Source: Leptolyngbya sp. CCY15150 | GTDB lineage: Bacteria; Cyanobacteriota; Cyanobacteriia; RECH01 | Length of the DNA: 64,000 bases | Assembly: GCF_016888135.1 (NCBI RefSeq) | Contig: NZ_JACSWB010000129.1 | Span: forward strand, 1-64,000 | Direction: 5' to 3' | Shown: positions 54,348 to 63,616 of the stretch, piece after piece | Layout of the letters: each line of letters starts with the position of its first letter | Numbering within the stretch: the first letter of the stretch is position 1 | Notes under the pieces: model-generated | What the model was told of the DNA's origin: nothing | The model's input: the letters and a program-made list of their open reading frames with translations, nothing else | The model's database searches: none | Position numbers and translations under genes: made by a program

Positions 54348-56513
54348 TTAAGGCACTGTGGCAACGAAAATGGGAGTGCTGCGCGTTGGATGATGACTTG
54401 CTGCGGTGAGCACCTCGTCTAACATCTGTAACAGGTCATTTAGTTCAGGGATATTCAAGAGATCATTGAGAGCATTGGAAGTATTCTGGTCTATCTGGGT
54501 GGCTCCGGAAAGCACCACGATCACTTGATGGGGTTCTAACTGAAGTTCGGGCGTGTCCAAGAAGTTGCCGATTTGGTAAGGTTGGTGGAGGCTCAGGAGG
54601 ATGAAGGGGCTAGAATGACGGGCGATCGCCCGCAGGCTGTGGGTAGTTGCGTCGTAAAAGATAAAGCTCGTGACATCAAGCGGGAACAGGGGGTCTAGGG
54701 TTGTTCGAATCGAATGCCAGTCCACATAATGTTGGAGTAGGCGAGATGTCATACGCTCCAGTTCTTTGTATTGACGGGCTGCTAATAAGCGCGACTGCTG
54801 ACGTTGAATGTAGGTAACCATCTCGGTATCATCGTGGGGCATGAGGGGCGAGGGGCTATCTAGTTTGGGGTCTATTAAGTTAGTTTGGGGATGGGGCAAC
54901 CATACCAAGATGCGATCGCCCTCAGACACCCAGCCGGCTGCATAATGAAGCGGATCGGGTGTATAGAGCTGGATGACCGGCGGATGGTGACGCTCTGGCG
55001 GTGCTGGCTGCATTTGCCCCAGCATTTCAATCAATTCCTGCTGGCGTCTAACGGTTTCTAGGCTTTCATTGGTATCCTGTAGGGTAGCTAAGTTATCCTG
55101 TAGCGCTACGCTCATATGATTGAAGGACTGGACGAGGTCGGCAATTTCTTGGGGTTGGGAAATAATCATCTGCTGTCCATAGTGACCGGCGGCAATTTTT
55201 AAGGCCATAGCTTTCACCGATTCGATGGGCTGGGTCAACCGTCGTGAAATATAAACAGAGGCGACGATGCCAACCAGTAACGATACAATCCCGACGCTCA
55301 TGACTCGCAGGAGGGCAGCGCGGGTTTTCTGAGTGATGATGGAAATATTGACATCTGCTCCGGCCATGGCTACAACCTGCCCAGTCTCGTTCAAAATTGG
55401 AGCATAGGCGACTTTGAGCAATCCCCATTCTTCCCAGGGTTTAATATCAGATAAGTAAACGCGTCCTGTCGAGGCTACTCTTTCGACACCGCTAAATTCT
55501 TCCTCGGTCAGGTTTTCAACCCAACCAATAGGCGTATGTTCTTCGCCTTCGGTGGCATCTAGAACGTAGGTAATGGTGCGATCGCCACTGACAATTTGGG
55601 TATAAACATAGGTAAGATTTAGGCGATTATTAATCCGCCGCATGGGCTGTACGTAGCCTTGGTAGTCAGGCGTTGCTTCGCTGCGATAGCCGCTGGCAAA
55701 GTCTGTCTGAATAACCTGAGTGTTTACGTTAACTTTAAAGAGTTGCTGGCTGCCAGCGATGAGCAACTGACGATCCGGTGTGAGGTCAATCCCCAAGATC
55801 GGCTGCTGGGTCTTGGCCATCAGCTCGTCCATGAAGGGCAGGGGTAGGGGGGTGACGGTGGCTGGATCGATGGCGATCAGGGGCTGATCTTGGATGGTGG
55901 TGCCGTAGAGAATACCGCTGTTGATGCTCAGGGATCGCACAAAGGTCGGCAGGGTGCCGGTTGGGGTGACGGTGCCCGTGGTGGGATCAATCGTCGATAG
56001 GGATCGATGACTGCCGTATAGAATATCAGCGTCTTCATCGTAGGCAATGCCGGATACGGCGGTACTGAGCGGCAGCGATCGCGTATCGCCATGGTGAGGA
56101 TCAATCGTGATTAATTGTTGACCAGCTCCATTCACGCCGTAGAGCAGATCCTCGTCGCTATGGTAGGTGATGTCGGTGAGGTTGTAGAGGCTGCTGGATT
56201 GCACGGGCAGGGCTTCCCCCGTGGTCAGATTAATCTCATACAGGTGGCCGCTGGCATCAAGACCATAGAGGCGGCGATCGCGACTATCGTAGGCGAGGTT
56301 GCGAATATCTATGGGACGGTAGATCGAGGCATGGACGTCGGGATCGACGAAGGAGGCTGTCACCGTACTCACGGCAAATAGCTTTTGGTCGAAGCCGCGC
56401 ATAATTAACTGGCGAATATCGAAGTAGTGGCTGACGGCGATCACGGTGGAAATCATCGCCAGCAGCGGCGTAACGCCGAGCAGAATTAGGGTCTGAAGCT
56501 TAACGTTTGGCAT
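54348..56513 (-). CDS. receptor with beta-propeller/cache sensor, HAMP and SpoIIE-like tail
   Basis: The 721-aa protein has an N-terminal membrane helix (LILLGVTPLLAMISTVIAVS). The extracytoplasmic region starts with at least four propeller-like repeats (RRLYGLDASGHLYEINLTTG, DLLYGVNGAGQQLITIDPHH, DILYGSHRSLSTIDPTTG). A PDC/cache-like end follows (WGLLKVAYAPILNETGQVVA, MAGADV). After a second helix come HAMP (RRLTQPIESVKAMALKIAAG) and a cytoplasmic tail. The tail's end (HSLRAIARHSSPFILLSLHQ, LEPHQVIVVLSGATQID) aligns in layout with SpoIIE phosphatases, with the catalytic DG replaced. Its start overlaps the carrier gene by 14 bp. Confidence 0.7.
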   Translation of the reverse strand: MPNVKLQTLILLGVTPLLAMISTVIAVSHYFDIRQLIMRGFDQKLFAVSTVTASFVDPDVHASIYRPIDIRNLAYDSRDRRLYGLDASGHLYEINLTTGEALPVQSSSLYNLTDITYHSDEDLLYGVNGAGQQLITIDPHHGDTRSLPLSTAVSGIAYDEDADILYGSHRSLSTIDPTTGTVTPTGTLPTFVRSLSINSGILYGTTIQDQPLIAIDPATVTPLPLPFMDELMAKTQQPILGIDLTPDRQLLIAGSQQLFKVNVNTQVIQTDFASGYRSEATPDYQGYVQPMRRINNRLNLTYVYTQIVSGDRTITYVLDATEGEEHTPIGWVENLTEEEFSGVERVASTGRVYLSDIKPWEEWGLLKVAYAPILNETGQVVAMAGADVNISIITQKTRAALLRVMSVGIVSLLVGIVASVYISRRLTQPIESVKAMALKIAAGHYGQQMIISQPQEIADLVQSFNHMSVALQDNLATLQDTNESLETVRRQQELIEMLGQMQPAPPERHHPPVIQLYTPDPLHYAAGWVSEGDRILVWLPHPQTNLIDPKLDSPSPLMPHDDTEMVTYIQRQQSRLLAARQYKELERMTSRLLQHYVDWHSIRTTLDPLFPLDVTSFIFYDATTHSLRAIARHSSPFILLSLHQPYQIGNFLDTPELQLEPHQVIVVLSGATQIDQNTSNALNDLLNIPELNDLLQMLDEVLTAASHHPTRSTPIFVATVP

Positions 56514-59500
56514 GGGATGGGACGGTGAGCTTGGTTTCTAGCAGCTTGATGGCAATGTTCGGGTAGGTCTCGGCGGCCCGCAGCAGGGAGCTGGCCGATA
56601 TCACTAGGGCATGGAGATGCTGGGTCTTGGCGGTATGGGTGCGATCGCGTTGGCCATATAAACAGTCTTCGCCAAACCAGTCCCCTTCTGTGCGATCGCC
56701 GGTGTCGAGATAGACGATGCCGGACAAGATGTAATAGACCTGCTCGGCAGGATCCCCAGGCTGGTAGAGCAAGGCGTCGATATACCGAACCTCGGTGGCA
56801 TCCTGCGCAATGGCTTCTAGCTCCCGGATACTGAGGGCGGCGAAAAATCGTCCTCGCGATAGCTGGGCAATGCGTTCAACCAGGTTCAGGCGGTCTGGGA
56901 TCTGAGTTTCGGAGGGCGATGCTCGAAAGAGGAGCGACATCACCGTCTCGCGAACCATGCCACTCTGGGCAGACTGGTGCAGCATGGGGCGCAGGCGATC
57001 GCTAGCATTGTCTTGCTGATCCCAGATCGCCTGCACCGCCGCTGCCCGCTCCAGCTCATGGGTACTGGTCAGCGACTGGTGGAGCACCTCCTCGGCGGAG
57101 TCATAGGACTGGTCGCGTCCCACAGGAAGGCGATCGCGGAAGTTGCGGGAGTCCAGCAGGGGCAGCAGCGCTTGGAAAATGGCGCGACTAACGCCCTGCT
57201 CAATGGTTTCAATGGCATTACCGCGCTCTTTGAGGTTGTCGGATCGCAGAGAGGCTCGCAGCAGTTCAAAGTCGGGGAGCCGTCCGCCTAGGGTGAGCAT
57301 TTCCAAGATAAAGCTAACCGCCGTTTCGCGACCATCTTGATACATCAGCGTCAACACGGTTGCGCCGGGGCGCTGGTCTTGGGTGGCCTGAAGGATCGCT
57401 TGATGGTGCAGGAAGCGGTAGGCTTGCTCAATCTCCGTGGTAATCAGCCGAGGAAAAATGGCTTCAAACTGGGCAAAGGCTAGACGGCTAATGGCCCGTG
57501 CGGCCATCGATCGCGCATCGTAGGATTGCCCTGTATCCTGAAAGATGGCGATCGCCGCCGGGATAGCTTTCAAGCCAATCTGCAGCACCACATCTTCTGC
57601 CTGGCGTTTTTCCACCGGTGTGAGATGTTGGCTGAGGGTGAGCAGCGGCGAGACGCAACTGGAGTCATTGATCTTGATCAACGACTCTAGGGCGAGGCAG
57701 CGTTCATCGGCTGTCCCTAGGCGAATGGCCTGGAGCAGCGGCTGGAGCAGTCGGCTAGACTCTTGGTCAGCTAGGTAGCGAATCGCATCGAGGGCTTCCC
57801 GGCGCAGGGAGGTTGAGGGATGGGAAAGATAGGGTAGCAGCAGATTGGTATAGCGAGTCTGACGCGATCGCCCGAGGGCGCGAATGGCGGCCTGTTGCTC
57901 GGCCTCGGTGCCTTGGAGCATCCTATCGAGATGCTGCAAGGCATGACTGCGGGCCTTGAGGCTCCAATCATTGAGCGACACGACGATCGCTGCCCCCCGC
58001 ACATTAGCGTCGTCTGATTCTAGAAGCGGATGAGCGGTCGTTGCGCTAATTAAGTTGTTATAGCCCAGCTCTTCTAGCAGGCTGAAATGGAGCGACACCT
58101 CTTGACGATCCAGCCATGTATAAAACATACGCACCACCTCATAGTCTTGACTGCTGAGCATCAGGGAGAAAATAGATTTCATCTGTCCCCATTGCTTTTG
58201 GGGCAAGGTCTGTAGATAATCGAGCAGGGCCTGCACCGCAAGTAAGCGATCGTTGTACCACAGAATCCGTAGGGCAGAGAGCAAGGTATGGGTCGGTAAA
58301 CTGGGCAGGTCTAGCACCAACTGTCGCGACTCTTGGGGGCTTAAGGTCAGCTTTGCCTGGCGGGCCAGGGAAAAGTCTAGCCATCCTTCCCGCAGCAGGG
58401 TCACCATGGCCCGCAGATAGTCTTCTCGCACAATCAGCACCAGGAGCCAAAAGATAGCCACGATCCCCAACCCTACGGTGGAAAGGGCAGCAGGACTGAG
58501 CGATCGCGAAAAGATCAGCAAAAATCCGCCAATGACGATCGTCGCCATGGGTTCACATAAACCCTCAATGAAGGTGCGCACCTGCTGTTTCACCTGGGCG
58601 GGAATGGCGTTAAACAAAAAGTTTTGGTTATTGTACTCAATCGACGTCAAAATTCCTTGGTAGGCGAAAAATCCAAACAGGGCTGCAGGATATCCGCCTT
58701 GCAGGGAAAAAAGTAGGAAGGCGATTAGGTAAACAGCGGGCTGGATCAGCGCTACGTTGCGGACGCCAATGGAAAGCACCAGGCGATTGAACAAAAATAG
58801 ATTCACCCCAATATTGAACAGATTGGTGAGCAAAAACAGTAGCCCTAGGAGAGAGGCGATCTGCTCAACGCTGCCTTGGGATTCAAAAATATTTAGATAG
58901 AGGTATTCATTTAAGGTCGTAAGGATCAGCGTGGTGAAGAAGATGCTGGTCAGCACCATGATGTAGCGCGATTGGGTGATGATTCCCACCACTTTTTTAT
59001 TTTGCTGCCAGAAATTTTCGGTGGCGATCGCTTCCTCGGGCTCTTCATCCAATCGATGTAGGTTCTGCTTAATGTTGTACAGCACTGGCAAGGTGAGCAG
59101 GGCGATCGCCGCCCAGATTAGGAATAGGTATCGGGTGGCGATGACTTGGGCGAATACCGTGACGATGCCACCGCCGATGGAGGTGCCGAGGGCGGTACCG
59201 CTGCTGAAGATGGGGAATAACCGTTTTCCGTCTTGGATATCAAAGTAGCCATCGGTAAAATTCCAAAATAGGGAATAGAGCGCGATGTACCACAGCCAGG
59301 TATAGAGCTTGGCCACGTAAAAAATCCAGGCGGGAGCGTTTAAGCCAGTGCTGCCTGAAAATAAGGTGAGGAGAAGAAAAAAACTGCTGCCACCCGTGAT
59401 TAACGCCAGCAGGGTGAGATTAAAGACTCGATCAATGCCATAGCGCCCAATCAAATAGGAGTAGATGGGCGTATAGACCATCATGACGACGGGCAGTAGT

Positions 59501-59679
59501 AGGTAAACGATGGGTAGCTTGACCGAGCCTACTTCTACGATAAAAAGGGCATCAGCACTGCTGATGCCAATGGCTAAACCGGCTTGCAGCATGGCTCCAA
59601 GCAAGGTAAAGCGGATGACTTTCCCGAGTTCGCGATCGCGAATTTTAAGGGCACGCTGGAGAAAGGATTGGATAGCCAT
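56500..59679 (-). CDS. Npt1-like MFS carrier fused to HEAT repeats and a cyclic-nucleotide domain
   Basis: The 1059-aa protein has about 12 membrane helices (1-430) with an ATP/ADP-translocase (Npt1)-like start (RDRELGKVIRFTLLGAMLQA, SADALFIVEVG). HEAT repeats follow (about 470-880: LLPYLSHPSTSLRREALDAI, NVRGAAIVVSLND). A C-terminal cyclic-nucleotide-binding fold (about 930-1040) has LYQPGDPAEQVYYILSGIVY and WFGEDCLYGQRDRTH. Transport of a nucleotide is suggested by the family but not shown. It is the first gene of a four-gene operon with sensors. Confidence 0.82.
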   Translation of the reverse strand: MAIQSFLQRALKIRDRELGKVIRFTLLGAMLQAGLAIGISSADALFIVEVGSVKLPIVYLLLPVVMMVYTPIYSYLIGRYGIDRVFNLTLLALITGGSSFFLLLTLFSGSTGLNAPAWIFYVAKLYTWLWYIALYSLFWNFTDGYFDIQDGKRLFPIFSSGTALGTSIGGGIVTVFAQVIATRYLFLIWAAIALLTLPVLYNIKQNLHRLDEEPEEAIATENFWQQNKKVVGIITQSRYIMVLTSIFFTTLILTTLNEYLYLNIFESQGSVEQIASLLGLLFLLTNLFNIGVNLFLFNRLVLSIGVRNVALIQPAVYLIAFLLFSLQGGYPAALFGFFAYQGILTSIEYNNQNFLFNAIPAQVKQQVRTFIEGLCEPMATIVIGGFLLIFSRSLSPAALSTVGLGIVAIFWLLVLIVREDYLRAMVTLLREGWLDFSLARQAKLTLSPQESRQLVLDLPSLPTHTLLSALRILWYNDRLLAVQALLDYLQTLPQKQWGQMKSIFSLMLSSQDYEVVRMFYTWLDRQEVSLHFSLLEELGYNNLISATTAHPLLESDDANVRGAAIVVSLNDWSLKARSHALQHLDRMLQGTEAEQQAAIRALGRSRQTRYTNLLLPYLSHPSTSLRREALDAIRYLADQESSRLLQPLLQAIRLGTADERCLALESLIKINDSSCVSPLLTLSQHLTPVEKRQAEDVVLQIGLKAIPAAIAIFQDTGQSYDARSMAARAISRLAFAQFEAIFPRLITTEIEQAYRFLHHQAILQATQDQRPGATVLTLMYQDGRETAVSFILEMLTLGGRLPDFELLRASLRSDNLKERGNAIETIEQGVSRAIFQALLPLLDSRNFRDRLPVGRDQSYDSAEEVLHQSLTSTHELERAAAVQAIWDQQDNASDRLRPMLHQSAQSGMVRETVMSLLFRASPSETQIPDRLNLVERIAQLSRGRFFAALSIRELEAIAQDATEVRYIDALLYQPGDPAEQVYYILSGIVYLDTGDRTEGDWFGEDCLYGQRDRTHTAKTQHLHALVISASSLLRAAETYPNIAIKLLETKLTVPSHAKR

Positions 59680-59891
59680 GCAGTTGCAGCCAGAAACCAG
59701 ACAAGGTACGAGAAGAGCGATCGCTAGATGCTAGATCTGGGATTCCATAAAATCCTCGACTCAGTTCTAGACAATCTAGAGTAATATACTTAACCGTAGT
59801 TATACAGGTATAGCCTAAATTTGTGTGGTTAGGACGGAACATGAGGCGTCCTAAACCCCCCATCGTCATAGATAAAAACAGCCTATCATGA
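59680..59891. other. short intergenic region
   Basis: It contains the leader of the carrier operon (A/T-rich, with TAATATACTTAACCG at about 59782) and nothing else recognisable. Confidence 0.4.
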
Positions 59892-62042
59892 TCATCGACG
59901 TCGGCTGCTGCCTCCGGAGCTGGATCGCCGGGAGGAACCCCCCGAGCTAGAGCGTCGGCTGCTGCTTCCAGAACTGGATCGCCGGGAGGAACTGCTTGAG
60001 CTAGATCGGCGGGAGGAACTGGAGGAGGATCGGCGGGAGGAATAGCTGGAGGAGGAACGAGACGATGAACGAGACGATGACGTTCTGGAGAGGGGCTGAC
60101 TAGACTCCTGTGCTTGCTGCTGGCGAAGGCTAGACTCCATCTGGCTAATCTCCTGCAGACCCTGATCGACTTGCTGGAGAATGCCCTCTAAGCGCTCCAC
60201 GGCTTGGATAGCTTGGTCAAGATGTTCGGGAGCCATGCTGATCTGGGTTATCTCGGCATGGAGGTTGTGGGCTTCGTCTAACAGGTTGGTGATGGCCTGG
60301 AATTTTAAGTCTGCGGTGGTCGGTTGATACCACTCAGAACGAGGCACCATCCGCCGCAGGTAGGGTAAGCTTCTGATCTGACACCGTCGCCGTTGCTCCT
60401 GCTGGGATTCCAGGCGGCTAGCATAGGCGCTGATCTGGTGTTTTAACTGCTTGTGTTGCTCAACCCGCTGTTCTATGCCCTTGAGCAGGGTCTCGGAGTA
60501 GAGCTGGATGGTGTCAATACTGGCAGCGATCGCTGCCCATTCACCCTTGGCTACCCTGGTTTCTAAGGTGGCGATCGCCCCATCTAAGGTGGCCCGATAG
60601 GTCGTATAGTCGGGATACTGGTAGCCCTGGGCTATCCATTGCTGCACGGTGGCCTCTCGCTGGCGCTGCAGGGCGATGGTTTCCACAATCTGCTGCACGG
60701 TGTCTAGGTTTGCCTGAAGGCGATCGCAGCTATCTAGGGCGTCGAGGGCGCGATCGCTGTGCAATTCCCGTTCAGCGTCCTGAAGTTGCTCATCAATGAG
60801 CGTGACCATCGGCGTTAAGTCGATCGGCTGCGCTTGAGCCAGGAGATCAGGGATCAGGGAGCGCTGGTCTTGGAGTCTTTGTAACACCTTGGGCGCTTCC
60901 TGGGGCGCTGTTTGCAGCCGTAGAATCAACCGTTTGATGTCTTCTAGATAGCCTAGAATGCCGTCGGTGCTCTCCATCGCAGGATCTACAAACATCAGCT
61001 TCATCTGCAGCGGCCTGCCGTCGAGCTGCTGACGAAGGTCATAAAACTGCTGGGCTAAGGCCCCTTGGGGTTGTTCCAGCATCTGCATGGGGTTGAGCAG
61101 GGTACGCAACTGCTCGTCACTCAAGGCCATAACGCTGGGGCGACTGCCAACCCATTGCACATAAAGCTGCTCCCAAGCCGTGATCTGCTCCACGATGGGC
61201 GTCGATGTTGCCTGGGTCAACTGATGATGAATTAGAAACGCTTCGTCGAGGCTGGCCCGACATTGGCTGAGGAGCTGCTCCAACTGCTGGGCATGGTTGG
61301 GGTAGCGATCGCCCCCAAATGCCATAAACAGTTGGTATGACGGCATGTCTTGGGGCTGAGTACCGCTGAACAGATACTCCCCCGCCATCAACAACGTGGC
61401 GACCCGGCTTTGCAGATCGGCCAACTGCTGCTGCAAATCCTTCAAGTTACGTCGCCGCCGGGCCAAAACAACTACGGTGGCACCTACTCCCCCCAGACCA
61501 AACAGCCCCGCTGCAATTTTCCCGATAGGCGAGACGGCGTAATTGACCTCGTAGGTAGCGCTGAGGAATTCCGCCATGGCTAGGGTTGGATCAACGCCCA
61601 TCTGCTGCTCCACTTGGCGCTTGATCTCGTCGATTTTGGGGCTGCGATCAATGGGGCGATCGTAGAGATCTTCCCCATAGGTCACAGTCACGGCCCACAA
61701 GCGAGGATTACCGGTGCTAGCTGCAAAGGATATACCGTCTCGGGCAAAGATATCGCTCTGGCTGGGATCCCGCAGGCCCGCGCTGGCTTCTATCTGATCT
61801 AAGTGGTCGAACCAAGCATCTTCGCTGGCGGATCTCTGATCGGTTACGTAAACTAAAACTTGAAACCCTCGGTCTGACCAGGGTTGAGCTGCTTGACAAA
61901 GAAGATTAGCGTCTACCGATCGCTCCGTTGCAAGGTTCACTGTTGCGTAGGGACAAGCTTGAGCCATGGCCGGAGCCATCCAGCCCATGCTAGCGATCGC
62001 AACCAGCAGTGCAGCTAATCCTAGGCGTTTGAAGAGAGACAT
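59892..62042 (-). CDS. TPM-like exported-domain protein with coiled coil and Ser/Arg tail
   Basis: The 716-aa protein has a signal segment (residues 1-27, ending PAMAQA). A TPM-type domain follows (about 30-170: WSDRGFQVLVYVTDQRSASE, YGEDLYDRPID). Next come one membrane helix (GKIAAGLFGLGGVGATVVVL) and a long helical coiled-coil region (about 195-655, Gln/Leu-rich). The tail (about 660-716) is almost entirely Ser/Arg/Gly in repeats such as SSSRRSSSGSS. TPM proteins elsewhere act in photosystem II repair or as phosphatases. The tail is an RNA-, membrane- or polymer-binding candidate by composition only. It is a stand-alone gene. Confidence 0.75.
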   Translation of the reverse strand: MSLFKRLGLAALLVAIASMGWMAPAMAQACPYATVNLATERSVDANLLCQAAQPWSDRGFQVLVYVTDQRSASEDAWFDHLDQIEASAGLRDPSQSDIFARDGISFAASTGNPRLWAVTVTYGEDLYDRPIDRSPKIDEIKRQVEQQMGVDPTLAMAEFLSATYEVNYAVSPIGKIAAGLFGLGGVGATVVVLARRRRNLKDLQQQLADLQSRVATLLMAGEYLFSGTQPQDMPSYQLFMAFGGDRYPNHAQQLEQLLSQCRASLDEAFLIHHQLTQATSTPIVEQITAWEQLYVQWVGSRPSVMALSDEQLRTLLNPMQMLEQPQGALAQQFYDLRQQLDGRPLQMKLMFVDPAMESTDGILGYLEDIKRLILRLQTAPQEAPKVLQRLQDQRSLIPDLLAQAQPIDLTPMVTLIDEQLQDAERELHSDRALDALDSCDRLQANLDTVQQIVETIALQRQREATVQQWIAQGYQYPDYTTYRATLDGAIATLETRVAKGEWAAIAASIDTIQLYSETLLKGIEQRVEQHKQLKHQISAYASRLESQQEQRRRCQIRSLPYLRRMVPRSEWYQPTTADLKFQAITNLLDEAHNLHAEITQISMAPEHLDQAIQAVERLEGILQQVDQGLQEISQMESSLRQQQAQESSQPLSRTSSSRSSSRSSSSYSSRRSSSSSSRRSSSSSSSRRSSSGSSSRRSSSGGSSRRSSSGGSSRRR

Positions 62043-62153
62043 GGCATTTGCTATGGGAGGCTGTCTTCATTTATAGCCTATTCCGCTGGCTGACCAAAAT
62101 TGTGCTTCTACTGACCTTCTACCCTGCTTTGAGACCGGCAAAGGCAGGCGTGA

Positions 62154-62351
62154 TTACCCACCCAATCCTTGTCCCAGGCTTTGGCTCATGTGGATCAAGC
62201 GTTCGGTTGTCCAGGCGTCGTGATCGCTCGTGTCCTTGGTGGTATGCGGATCAAGGGCTAAACCATCGGACAGGGCTTGGCTGATCTGAATCAAGGTTTT
62301 GGCGGTTGGATTGGAGGAGGTTGATGAAGACTGTGTCATAGGATCGTCCAT
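62154..62351 (-). CDS. possible 65-aa hypothetical protein
   Basis: The start is MDDPMTQSSSTSSNPTAKTL. It contains an internal repeat, LIQISQALSDGLALDP versus LIHMSQSLGQGLGG, which favours a real coding sequence. The Shine-Dalgarno is weak. I do not recognise a family. Confidence 0.35.
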   Translation of the reverse strand: MDDPMTQSSSTSSNPTAKTLIQISQALSDGLALDPHTTKDTSDHDAWTTERLIHMSQSLGQGLGG

Positions 62352-62481
62352 GGAATGAAGGATGAATAAAAGCGATCGCTCTACTCTATGTTAAGTCTAC
62401 AAAACTGTATTCAATCATACAAAAGTTTCCATGAATGATATCCATGAACAAAATAGATAGATCGGCGATCGCTCAACTCAC

Positions 62482-63339
62482 TTAGGGATGAGAGGGTGTA
62501 GCGGCGGGTTCTAGGAACTGGGGTGTGGGCAGGTCATCCAAGTGGGAGCCGCAAACGGTACAGGCCGGTAGGTTATGGTCGACGGCATAGGGTTCATGCA
62601 CCTGCTCTAGCCACGTAAAGAAGGCACGGAAGTTCTGGGCGATCGCCTCTGGATCGCTGGACAGATCGCCGAGCTGAAAATGCGGAGCCGGATTCTCCAC
62701 CGCAAAGGGGCAGGCATGGACGGTGCCGTCGGTTTTTAACACCGGGTAGCAATGGGGGCATGTGTGACTAGCTTTGGGGCGCGATTCTTGCCCAGTAAAG
62801 GGATCAATGCCTCGCCCTGAATCGACGATATCGGGATGACCAATAGCGATCGCTCCCGGATGCTCTGTCTCATAGGCTTCTAGCTTATGGAGAGACGTCA
62901 AGGGCATTTGGGGCGCTCCATCACCGGTGGCGATGGAGTAGTTGAGGGAGGCGGTGGTTTTACCGAGGGGATCGGATGTGAGGATGGCCAAGAGGCGATC
63001 GGCCTGGATGCCGTTGGAATAGATGACGATCGCGCCGGTGAATCCATGGTCTCGCAGATAAGCGATCGCCCAGATGACGTTATCAGCATTCAGCGTAGGT
63101 TCACCGCCGTAGAATTTCACCGCTCCCAAATCATGCAAGATCACGGTGCGCAGGACGGCATCAAGGTGGTCGCTGGTGTAGTCGTGGTACCAGCCTTTGG
63201 GGGAGCCAAAGACGGTACAAAAGTCGCAGTCGCGGTTGCAGCGATTGCCGGGATAGAGATGCAGCTCCATCAGGCGGTTATCTTGAATCACGCCGCGATC
63301 GCGGGAGGCTCGTTCTTGAAAGACCATGGTGTTCTCCAT
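62482..63339 (-). CDS. radical SAM protein of unknown function
   Basis: The 285-aa protein has the radical SAM cluster motif in LYPGNRCNRDCDFCTVFGSP (CxxxCxxC), FYGGEPTL as the glycine-rich SAM-contacting motif, and an extra cysteine set near the end (HTCPHCYPVLKTDGTVHACP and LPACTVCGS) that could ligate auxiliary clusters in SPASM fashion. The substrate is unknown; no RiPP precursor is seen next to it. The start may be 63339 or the Met at 63327. Confidence 0.8.
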   Translation of the reverse strand: MENTMVFQERASRDRGVIQDNRLMELHLYPGNRCNRDCDFCTVFGSPKGWYHDYTSDHLDAVLRTVILHDLGAVKFYGGEPTLNADNVIWAIAYLRDHGFTGAIVIYSNGIQADRLLAILTSDPLGKTTASLNYSIATGDGAPQMPLTSLHKLEAYETEHPGAIAIGHPDIVDSGRGIDPFTGQESRPKASHTCPHCYPVLKTDGTVHACPFAVENPAPHFQLGDLSSDPEAIAQNFRAFFTWLEQVHEPYAVDHNLPACTVCGSHLDDLPTPQFLEPAATPSHP

Positions 63340-63345
63340 ATGGGC

Positions 63346-63399
63346 GGACTTGATGAAATGAAGCTAGGATATCGGGTTTCGACGTTGCTCAACCCTCTT
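63346..63399. repeat. second copy of the interspersed repeat seen at 43370
   Basis: GGACTTGATGAAATGAAGCT and the following sequence match 43370-43423 at roughly three quarters of positions, including the TCGAC...GCTCA(A/G)CCCTCTT part. Confidence 0.55.
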
Positions 63400-63590
63400 T
63401 TTCTGAGGCTTTATGGTGCCAGCGCTCCTGCGTTGCCACCTGTCTTCGTCGCTCCTGCAACTCTTCGACTCTGGAGGTCTGGGCGCAGGAGCAACCCTGG
63501 GAGCATTCCCACCCTGAGCGTAGGAACGATGCTGACCTGCGGAATGTCGGGTTCAGGATTGGGCGGATTGGACAGGCTGATCACCATGAG

Positions 63591-63616
63591 ACTGGCTGGA
63601 GGGTTACCCAGCCAGT
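63591..63616 (-). terminator. hairpin at the end of the ABC solute-binding gene
   Basis: ACTGGCTGG (63591-63599) and CCAGCCAGT (63608-63616) pair perfectly around an 8-nt loop that includes the stop codon. It has no clear T-tract. Confidence 0.5.
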
